In this document: one piece after another, positions 11,901 to 23,900 of the stretch | How the letters are laid out: each line of letters begins with the position of its first letter | Position numbering within the stretch: the first letter of the stretch is position 1 | Assembly (NCBI GenBank): GCA_964020085.1 | Contig: OZ026597.1 | Span: 4,242,894 to 4,306,893 of the forward strand | Direction: 5' to 3' | Source of the DNA: Micromussa lordhowensis | Lineage: Eukaryota; Cnidaria; Anthozoa; Scleractinia; Lobophylliidae | DNA length: 64,000 nucleotides | Translations under genes and position numbers: made by a program | Notes under the pieces: model-generated | Told to the model about the DNA's origin: nothing | The model's input: only the letters and a program-made list of their open reading frames with translations | Databases searched by the model: none

Positions 11901-14900
11901 GAAGACCAGTCTATTTAAATCATGCTGACACAGCATTTTCATTAATCTTAAAAAAAGTTCCATTTTAATTATATATGAAGTCAAGAGAGTTCAAAAAGAT
12001 TTATCACCCAAGAACGGGACGATATGTCTACAAACACCGCGGCAATGGAATTATAGTAGACAATCTTATGAAACCACTAAAAAAGGTAGCTAGTGCTTTA
12101 ACTGGACAGGTTTTAAAACCATTTGCTAAAAAAGCAATACAAGCTGGTGTATCTCAAGCGGGAGAACGAGTTGGTAAAAAGGCTGCTGATAAAGTTATAG
12201 AGCGATCAGGTGAGCTTATCCGAAAAAGGCTGTCCTCAGGGTCTAAAAAAGCGACAAAGTCAACAAAGTCAAAGCCAGGTAGAGCAAAGCCAAGGACTCA
12301 GGATGAAGTTAATGCACTGATTAATAATCTTATAGCGCGATCTTAAAGAAAAAAAAAATATGATAAAAAATATATAATGGCATTTAGATCACCAGAGAAT
12401 GTTCAGAGAAACGAACTAGTGCAATTTCGTCTTCAAGATGCTATAAGAGCTCCTGCCAATACTCAAGAGCAAAATAAGAAAGGATACAAATTTCATGTTA
12501 CTGATCGTGGTATTATGCTTGATTGGTTTAACGCCTTTTTTGAAGTGCGATTCAGATTAGACCTTAAAGCAAATGGTGGGGACAATGCAGACGCCAGAAC
12601 AACAATTATTAATGGCTCGCATTCATTAATTAAGCATATGGTAATAAAGAGTGCAGGAAAAATCGTCTACGACACTGATAATCTTCATCTTGTAACTTTT
12701 GCAAAAAATCTTTTAGAATATTCAGATGATTTTGGGCGTAGTACAGCCAAAAATAGCTTATGGTATTTAGATACAGATGCCACTTCAGATGATACAAACA
12801 CTGGTTTGGAAAGTAGGCGTTTATTAACAGCTAACAGAGCTCATGTTAATACAAGTATTCCATTAAATAGGTATTCTTTTTTCGAAGAATTAGAAGGACG
12901 ATTGTTACCACCAATGGATCTCCAATTTGAAATAGAACTGACACCGGACGCTGAAGTATTATATGGGGCAGTTGATACATTGAGATTAGTAATTGATCGT
13001 TTTTATCTATGGGTACCCCGACTAGAACCAAAAGATGCTCTGATGACTAAATTCATCAGTGAATACCAAAAACCCAGTAAATGGAAATACCTCAAAGAAA
13101 TGTACCAAACTTCAGATACTACCAGAAACAGTGGTGATTTCAGAATCTCAGCTAGTATTGATAAAGTACAGCATGTTTTCCTCTACTTCCAGAGACTTAA
13201 GACAAATGATATGACAGCAAATCCTTATATTTTTGATACTTTTAAACTGAACGCAGCCAATAATAATAGTCATCTTAGCACATGTCGTCTTGAATATGGT
13301 AATGGTGTCTACTATCCAGAACTTGAATATGATACAGAAAGTAAAACAAGAATCTATTATGATTTAATGAATTATTCATGGAAAAAGAATGATTATAATA
13401 CAGGTACTCAATTGAATATCGCTAATTTTTCGAGTCTTTACCCAATGTTATATTTTGATTTAACTTATCAAACAGAACAGGTAAGCAGAGATCCAAAGCA
13501 ACTTAACATAAGATTTCGCCTCTCACAAGCCGCAGCTGCTGATTTTAGAGTGCATGCAATTGTTCTCTATGAAGAAGATGTTGTTGTTGATAAAGTGGGA
13601 GATCAATTAGTTATTGTCTAAAAAAAAATACTTAGAAAAAATATTTTAATATAATATAAATGAGAGTTAAAGAAAGAGTGAACGAAAGTCAGAACAAAGA
13701 AGAAATAGTCGATTTTCTACATATTGACACTTCAAAGATAACTTTTGCAAAACCAAAGCCAAATAAGCACAATGGAACGCAGATTGGAATATTATACAAT
13801 GGAAGGACATTATTTGTTAAATATGAAGGATATACTCCCTTTGGATTAAAAGAAAACTATAATAAAGATGGAGAATATCAAGGTACTAGCATGCAAATTA
13901 GTTGTGATGGGGAATATCTAGAAAAAGCCAAAGAATTGGATCAATTCTTCATTGATTATATACATTCTAATATATAGATTTAGGCCAGCCTAAAAGCGTA
14001 GCTCCTGGGCCGGGTTGTTCAGAGCCCGATCAAACTAGCCGAGGATAAAGTAGAATTTTGATTTGAGTTTTGTAACTTTGCGGTGAGATTTTCTGTATAT
14101 TGTTTTTGTGTTTTGAATTTTAATGAAAGCAAAATACGCAAAACAAAAGCAGTGAAAAAACTTTGTACAAAAGAAAAGGTTATAATTCGGTTAAATTTTA
14201 ATCCTGGGTTAGCGTTAACCGGCTTCCTACCAACCCTACGCTGTTTACAGCAAGTTAATCCTGACATGAGCCCGCGATCTAATCGAAAAAAGCAGCACTT
14301 GGGCAGCGGTCAACTTTAAAAAAACACGTGACCTCGATGAGCCCTGAACTTGAGCCCGCGATATGGTCACGTGATACTGGTCAGCGGATTCCTTGTTTTG
14401 ACAGGTGTCAATTGACTGCAACATGGATGTCCAAAGGACGCTTTAAATGATCCCCTTTTATGATCCCCTTATGGCCGCCATCTTGCGCGACTCCACCGTT
14501 GTCGTCGCCGTCGTGCGTACGCGCCCACGAGCAATACCGCTGTCCATGATTAACCATGAGAAAATCCATACATGGGTTTCTTTTTCCTATATGGTTATGG
14601 GGCTCCGCTTGGCGGCCCTTCGGGCCGCCGGAGCTCCGCTAATAATAAAAAAAAAATACCAAGAGAAGCTGTATCAGGTTATGATGAATACGGTCAAGGT
14701 GGTTCTTGGAAAAGAATCTGTAAAAAACCGTATAAAATGGTTGATGAAGAGAGAGTGTATCAAGATTACCCATCAAAGATGGAGTTTAATCTATTTTTTA
14801 GAAATGATCGACTAGCTACAAGATTTTTTACATGGGATCGAGAAAAGATTGAATATGAATCAGTATCAATAGGGCCACGAAGCGAAGTGAAATTTATTGC

Positions 14901-17900
14901 TGCTTGGTTTTCAATTACAACTGGAACTTTTGGAGCTACTCTAAAACCAAAATTAATGCAAGTATCATATAGAGAGCAAGAAGATCTTTTTAAAGACTTC
15001 ATCTTAGATGATGATGAAGAAGAAGATTGGATCTGATTAATAACGTCATAGACTGTGACAAAGGCACAGAACATATATTATTTAGGAATTTAAAAAAGTC
15101 CCTAAATAATATATAATGACTGAACTACATCAAATTTCTATAAAACTTTCTGAAGGCCAAAAACGAAAACTATCTAAGGCTTACAGAAACAGAGAAGAAA
15201 TAAGTTTACGCTTAAGTAAAAATGCGTTAAGTGGTTCCAATGTCCTTATGGTACCAATGAATACTGTTAAGAGACTAGCTAAGGCACAAGCAGCTAATCG
15301 AGGAATGGTAATTACTATATCAAAGTATAATATCAGGCGTCAATCTGGGTCTGGTATCTTTAGTTCAATATTGCCAGTATTAAAGAATGTAGCACCAACT
15401 ATCGGTAAAACACTAGGATTGTCTGCTCTAGCAGGGTTAGCTTCTGAAGGTGCTAGTCAAATAGTTAAGAAAATTAGTGGCGGACAAGTGTATCAAGTAC
15501 CAAATAATAAACTATTTATGTTAGCTCAATTGGGTGATCTACTAACTAAAGGACAAATAGGAGATTTAGCCCGAGCTCATAAATTAGGAGAAGACTTACT
15601 TTTCAAAATGACACAACGACAAGTAGGTAATGGTATTGGTACGTTAATAGCTAGTATTGGTATTCCAATGCTTATTGATGCATTAAAAGGAGGAAGTATA
15701 AAAGGAAGAGGAGGAGTTCGAATGGGGAAATCGGATGGAGGAGGAGGTCCTCGTATGGGAATGCCTATGGCTCCACCACCTTTTATTGGGACATGGGGCA
15801 GGGGTAGGGGTAGGGTTAAAAAAAAAAAAAAAAAGAACTAAAAAAGCCTAAATTCCATAAAGATATCCCAATGAGTAATTTTGATCTTTTAGATTGGTGT
15901 AAATACTTAGGGATTCCTATCAAGAATGTTTTAAGTAGAGATCAGACTGTACCACATAATCATAAGTTAGCGCTTTTTATCTATAATTTAGAACCTCATT
16001 ATATGAGTGGTAGTCATTGGGTTACAACCTATGTTAGTGATGGTACAATAAATTACTTTGACTCTTTTGGTATGCCACCTTTTCAAGAGTTGGTAAACCA
16101 TGCAAAAGAGAAAAACTTAAATTTACTACACCAAAACCGACAAATACAGAATCTCTATACTACAACCTGTGGCTATTTTTGCTTGTATTTCTTGAATGAA
16201 ATGCATAAAGGAGTAGATTATTTCGATTTATTGCAAGTTTTTAGCTTTGACACAGAAGAGAATGAAAAATTCATAGAAAACTATTTTGCTAAATTACTTT
16301 GAAGACTTCTCATGTTTTTTAAATCTCGTTTCAAACTATTTCTCATATTTCTCACTCTTTTAGTTTCTCCAGAACAACATAAAAAGGCAATTTTTCTATA
16401 AAGAAGTTTGTAATGTTTATACATCGCTTCTATTCTACGTATTTCTTTTTCAATGACAATTTGTTCCATTATATAATATATTAAAATAATAAAAAAAAAT
16501 AATTATTATATAGATGAAAAGCTATTGTGTAAAACAACGAAAACAGACAGAGTGCGTTCCTGGTTCAGAAAGGGTTGTACAGGCAAGAAATGGTCGTGCC
16601 ATGATGAAATGTAAATGCGCAGAATGTGGGATAACAAAAACTAAATTTGTTAAGTCAGGTACTGTAGGAAGAGGTAGAAAAGGAAAAGGGCTATTACTAG
16701 GTAAAAACAGTCCATTTAAGGGAATTCCCCTCATAGGAGCTATATTATAGTTAACTTTGTTAACAATAGATTAACATATATTTATTATAATATTAATTAA
16801 TATATGTTATCTTATTGCGTTCGACAAAGAAAAAGGACAGAATGTATACCTAATTCTGAAACTTTTGTAATTACAAAAAATGGTAGAAATGCAATGCGAT
16901 GTATTTGCGCTGAATGTGGAATTACAAAATTTCGTTTTATATCTAAAGCGGAAATGCAAGGAAGCGGTTTTGATGAACTAATTGTCAAAGGGTTGGCTGC
17001 TGGTGCAAAAGGATTGTACAACCTAGGTAAAAGGGGAGCTAGTAGAGCAATAAAATCTGACTATGTAAAAGACAAAGTTAAAGGCATTGGTAAAAGGTAT
17101 TTGAATAGAGCAATTGACTCTCTGGCAGATGATCTTTCTAAAAAAATCAGGGGAAGGGGAAGGGGAAGGGGTCTTGATATTCATAAAGCAATAGGTAAGT
17201 TACCTAAACCGAAAGCTGGTTGGACTTTACCAGGACACAAATATACTGGCCCTTACAATGATTTAGAACGACAAGTAAAATGGGATCGAAACACAGGCCA
17301 AATCTATGAAATCTATGATCAGCCAACAGGTAAGACAGATGCTATAGCCATGCAACACGATGTTGATTACTCAGTATGTGCTGATAAGGGAGGTAATGTA
17401 AAATCATGTAAAAATGTGGCTGACAAGAAAATGGTCCGAGCTCTAGATGCAATTCCCTGGAATGAGAGACAGTGGGGTCATTGGTTAGCTAGAAACACTA
17501 TTAATACAAAGCAAAAACTTGGTTTAGGAGTTAAAAAAAAAAAACGCTAAAAATTTAGACACATGGGAAGGGCTAGCTAATGAGTTACATAAACCTATAA
17601 AACGAAATTTTCGTAAGCGAAGAGTCATTGCACATAATGTAGATGACATCTGGTGTTCAGACTTAGTTGATATGCAAAAGCTTAGCAAATGGAACCGAGG
17701 TTATAAATATCTACTAATGGTCTTAGACCTTTTCAGTAAATATGGTTGGATAGTACCTCTAAAGACAAAAACAGGTTTAGAAGTCTCTAAGGCGTTTGAA
17801 AGCTTATTTTTCTCTAATAAGCCTAAAATGTTATGGGTAGACAAAGGAAAAGAATATTATAACAAAAATGTGCTGGATCTCTTAGCTAAGGATAAGATAA

Positions 17901-20900
17901 AGGTCTATTCCACTGAAAATGAAGAGAAATCATCAGTTTGTGAGAGATGGAATAGAACTATCAAAGATAAAATGTATAAGAGATTCACTATGCAAAACAA
18001 TACAGTCTACGTTGACATCCTTCCGAAAATACTCGCCTCTTACAACAACAGCCGACATAGATCAATAGGAATGACGCCTATCCAAGCTAGAAAACCTGAA
18101 AACTATGGAAAAGTTTATTTTAATTTATATGGTGATTTAGCGAGAGAAATCAAAAAAACAAAAACAAATAGAAAACCCGAATTTAGAGTAGGTGATAGAG
18201 TCCGAATAAGCAAATACAAAAGGGTGACCTTTGATAAAGGCTATACTCCTAATTGGACTGAAGAAGTTTTCATCATAGACGAAATTAGATTCACTAATCC
18301 TATTACTTATAAGATAAAAGACTTAAATGGTGAAGTGATTAAGGGTTCTTTCTACAGAGAAGAGTTACAAAAGACAGATCAAGAGGTCTATAGAATAGAG
18401 AAAATTATCAGAAAGTCAAAAGGAAAAGCATTAGTCAAATGGAAAGGTTACCCAGACGAATTTAACAGTTGGGTGCCAGCTGGAGATTTAAAAAAAATTA
18501 TTTAAAAAAAAATTAGAATATTATAAATATTTATATACATGGAAACGACAGAAGAACAATTGAAACGAGAAAAATTGAACAAAATTACCAATGAGAGACT
18601 GAAAAATACTGAATGGTACTGTGATGTATGTGGAAATGGAAAAAATTACACTTATAGAGGAAAATATATGCATCTAAAGACAAAGAAACATAATAGAAAC
18701 TTACACAATAATAATAATTTAAAAAAAAAATTAGACATATATTATTATATATAGATGGATTTTAAAGTTAAAATTAAACCCAAGACCCACCTACCTGCCA
18801 AACCATTACCAAAACCACTCGTGCCGAAAAAAATAAGGAAGATAAAAGCATTACCTAGGAGGCAAACACCTGCCGAACAAGCCCCAGCCACACCTGCCAA
18901 ACCAGCCACACCTGCCAAACCAGCTACCGAACCGGCTTCATTACCTAAAAGACTCCAAGAAAAGGTTAAAAATTTATTTAATGAAATAATTCCATATTAT
19001 ATACCTGAACCAATTAAACGATTGAAATTTATCCCTGAAGCAATTAGTAATTTTACTACTAAAATTATCCCTAAAGCAATTAGTAATTTTTTTTTCCCTG
19101 AAGCTAAAACTGAACCTGAAGCGATTAGTATTCCTGAACGTAGTAAAGCATTAAAAGGATATGCAAAATCTTATGAAGTACCAATTGTTAATAGTAATGA
19201 TCCATCAATACAGTTAAGTAGGACTAAACGAGCAATATTTGATCTTTTAATGAAATCATTATCAGATAGAAGGGGTTTTAAATATAATACTACACTAAGG
19301 GTACGATTATCAAAGCGTAAAGAGGGTACGATTGAATACAGAGAACCTTATTTTAATGCTGGCCCTTTTACTGTAACCAATAGAATAGATATAGAAGCGA
19401 GTATCGATAAGGGTATTGAAAGAATTTTAGAGTTAATAGCTGTTTGGCTCTCTGAAGGTTCTGGTTGGGGATTTGAATCGGTAAAATTACATATAATTAA
19501 TATTGTCTCTTACTTTCCATTAAGAGGAACATCATATATTCAGCTACCAGAGGAACTGCGTAACTCTATGAAGGGTTTAATCAATCCCAAAAATGAAGAC
19601 AATAGATGTTTTCTATGGTGTCATAACAGGTATTTAAATCCACTAAAAGTTCATCCAGAAAGGATAACTAAGGCAGATAGAGAAACGGTGAAACGGTTAG
19701 ATTACACTGGTGTCACTTTTCCGGTCACTGTAAAAGATATTAAAAGGATTGAAAAGCAAAACGAGATTAATATTAATTTATTTGGTTATGATAAGGGAGC
19801 TTATCCTATCAGAATATCAGAAACTAATTTTACAGACCACTTGGAATTACTATGGATTGAAGAAGGGGACAAGAGCCACTATGTACTTATAAAGGATTTC
19901 AATCGATTTATGACATCATTCAATAAACATCATGGTAGGAAATATTTTTGTCTCCATTGTCTTCATTGTTGCAGTTCTGCTAGAGTTCTGGAAATTCACA
20001 GAGAAGATTGCTTATCTATTAATGGAACCCAAGCGATAAAAATGCCTGAAGCAGGATCAAAAATTTATTTTAAAAATCACCAGAAAATGTTACCAGTGCC
20101 TTTTACTATTTACGCTGATTTTGAAGCAATCACAGAAAAGATAGACAATTGTCTTCCTCCTGATGGCAAATCTTACACGAGTACTTATCAGAGTCACAAG
20201 GCTTGTGGTTACACATATAAATTGGTCTGCAGATATGATCAGAAATATTCCAAGCCAGAAGTAATTTACCGTGGACCTGATTGTATCCAGAAGTTTATCA
20301 GGGATATGCTATCTGAAGTCTCCAATTGTCAAAGAATAGTGAGAGAAGAGTTCCAGAAACCATTAGTGATGACAAAGGAAAATGAAATAGATTACCAAAA
20401 TGCAACTAAATGTCATATTTGTAATCGTCGTTTTAAAGTGGTGGATGGGAAAGATGTGGATGGTGGGGAATTGAAAGTCAGAGATCATTGCCATATAACT
20501 GGTCAATATCGTGGAGCAGCACACAATGATTGCAATCTAAAATGGGTTATCAGCGCAGAAAAGTTAAAAATTCCTGTGATCTTTCATAATCTTAAAGGTT
20601 ATGATTGTCATTTTATCATGCAAAATATTGGTCATTTGATCAGGCAAGGATGTAATCTTGATCTATCAGTTATAGCAAGTAATTTTGAGAAATATATTGG
20701 TTTTAATATTGGAAAACATTTAACTTTCATTGATAGTTTTTCATTTATGAGTCAGAGTTTAGACAGATTAAGCAGTAATTTAACTGATGATGCGTTCTCA
20801 TATACACGGGGGGCTTTTCCAAATGATGAACAATTCAGATTAATCAAGCGAAAAGGTGTTTACCCTTATGATTACATGGACTCATTCGAGCGATTTAGTG

Positions 20901-23900
20901 AGAAGTCTTTACCAGGGATAGAAGATTTTTATAGCATTTTAAATGATACAGGTATTTCAGAGAGTGACTACTCACACGCAAAGGAGGTCTGGAGTACTTT
21001 CCAAATCAGAGATATGGGAGAGTATCATGACCTATATTTGCGGACTGATGTTCTACTCTTAGCGGATGTATTTGAAAATTTCAGAACTATATGTTTGAAG
21101 GACTATGGGCTAGATCCTTGTCATTATTATTCAGCGCCTGGGTTATCTTGGGATGCATTACTGAAAATTACTAATGTAAATCTGGATTTAATTTCAGATA
21201 TAGATCAACAACTATTCATTGAAAAGGGTATGAGAGGTGGTATTAGTACTATTACACACAGACATGCTGTACCAAACAACAAGTATATGAAGGGTTACAA
21301 TCCAGAGTTGGAAAGTAGTTATTTAATGTATTTGGATGCAAATAATCTTTATGGATGGGCTATGTCACAGTCACTACCAGTATCTGATTTCAAATGGATT
21401 CCCTCTGAAGATTTCATCTTAGAAAATTACACAAATGATACTAGAAAAGGTGTCATTTTAGAGGTAGATTTAGAATATCCGGAAGAGCTACACGATTTGC
21501 ATAATGATTATCCATTAGCACCAGAAAAGATTTTAATCACTGATGATATGTTGTCAAAGTATTGCAAAGATTTAAAAGCGAAAGAAAATATTAGCAGTGG
21601 TAGAGTTCACAAGTTGGTTCCTAATCTAAGGAATAAAGAAAAGTATGTATTACATTACAGAAATTTGCAGCTTTATTTATCTCTTGGTATGAAGTTAAAG
21701 AAGATTCATAGAGTATTGGAATTTTCCCAGCGGCCTTGGATGAAAAGATACATCCATTTAAACACTGAAAAGAGAACAATGGCTAAGAATAGTTTTGAGA
21801 AAGACTTCTTTAAACTTATGAATAATTCTGTGTTTGGTAAAACCATGGAAAACCTAAGAAAAAGATCTAATATCAAATTAGAAACTGATCCAGATCATTT
21901 ATTGAAATTGACAAGGCAACCAATATACGTTTCTAGTAAAATATTTGATGAAAATTTAGTTGGGGTACAAATGAAAAAGGCTAGACTAGTCTTAGATAAA
22001 CCCTCTTATGTTGGATTCTCTATTCTAGATCTAAGTAAAACATTAATGTATGACTTCCATTACAACTATATCAGAAAAAAATACCCAGAAGCGAAGTTAC
22101 TTTTTACTGATACTGACTCTTTATTTTACCATATAAAAGCAGAAGACATATATAGTGACTTCTTTAAGGATAAGGCTCGATTTGACAATAGTGATTATCC
22201 CAAATCTTCAGAGTTCTTTTTTAAAGAAAATAAAAAAGTAATTGGTAAATTCAAAGATGAAGCGTCAGGTGATCCAATCACTGAATTTGTTGGTCTAAAA
22301 AGCAAAATGTATAGTTACAAGACTGAAAACAAGGAAAACAAAACTGCTAAAGGTGTACGAAAGAATGTTATCAAGAGTGAATTATCTCTCTCTGATTATC
22401 GTGATACCTTATATAATTGTAATACAATGAGACATAAGATGAGAACTATCAGGTCAGAGTATCATCAAATATCTAGTTATCAAATTAATAAAATATCATT
22501 ATCACCTTTTGATGATAAAAGATATATTTTAGATGATGGTATCAGTAGTTATGCATATGGGAATTGTAGAATATAAAATAATATTTCATAGTATATATGC
22601 CAATTCCGAATTTTAAAAAATTCTTGACTGAAGACCCTCTCCATGATTCTGATAGTAGCGATAGTGATTATGATCCTAATTCAGATGAGGAATCAACGAG
22701 CAGTGAGAGTGAAGATTACTCTACTTTAAAGAATAAAGTATATTAATTATTATGATTAACAAAGAGACCATTGGCAATCTACATCGTAAAAAACTTTCAG
22801 AAATTGTTATAAAAGAAAAAAAAATACCAGATTTAAAAAAAAAAATTATAAATTTATCCATCAAAAAAGATTATTCAAGAATTGATCAAATTGAACAAAT
22901 AAGGCTAGAAAATGAAATAAATGATATCAAAAATCTTCGTACTAGTTATTTATTAAAGAATGCTATTTTACTTTTTTTACATACAGAAAATCAAGCAAAA
23001 AAATTTGTCCATGGTGTTGATAATTCTTATTATAAAAAGTATAAATATAATATCTTCCCTGATGAACTACAATACAGTGAAAATAATATAAATGAAGATA
23101 ACTATTGTTATACATGTGAAAAATTTCGAGTATTGAACATCGATGAAGGGATAAGTACTTGTCTAAGTTGTGGAATAAGCATTAATGTCTCAACAAATCC
23201 AGAAAAAGCATCTATAAAACCCGCAGAAAATGATTACAAAAGATATAATCATTTTTGTGACTGTTTAGCCAATATCCAAGGCAAAGAAAGTTTTAAAGTC
23301 TCAGAAGATGTTATTAATAATATTTTCAAAGAAATCATTCGTGAAAGGATGGAAAATTCTTTGGAAAAGTTAACTGAATCAGATATTAAAAGATATCTTA
23401 AAAAACATCGTAAATTAAATTATTATAATCATACCACCCAAATATTGTATAGAATAACAAAAATACCTCCATTACAAATGACCTCTATAATGGAAGAAAA
23501 AATGAAAATGAGGTTTTTACAAATTCAAGAGCCATTTGAATTTTTTAAAGGTAAAAATAGAAGCAATTTCTTTTCCTATTCATATATCATCTATAAATTT
23601 TGTCAAATACTTGGATATAATGAATTTTTACCAAAGTTAAAATTGTATAAAGATCGTTTAAAACTCTATGAACATGATAAAATTTGGAAAAAAATATGTG
23701 AACATCTAGGTGGTGAGAGCTCTGGTTGGAAATTTATCAAGTCTTAAAAATTACGCATCGTGAGAACAGTCTATAGTTAAATGATGAAATTAAAGATAAA
23801 CAATAATAATCATGACAAACCAAAAGATGAAGATCCTGATGAAAAACAAAAAGTAAACTAATTATACAAAAAATGAAAAGTAAAATATAATACATAAATG

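Noticed and set aside
14447..14815. 122-codon frame overlapping the MITE and the next Polinton gene
   Set aside because: It runs out of frame through the Polinton gene at 14641-15036, whose own frame has the coherent acidic tail and Polinton-like composition.
23781..23861. 26-codon frame between the VLTF3-like gene and the right end
   Set aside because: Very short, no TATATA-type start context, no recognisable composition beyond Lys/Asp/Asn.
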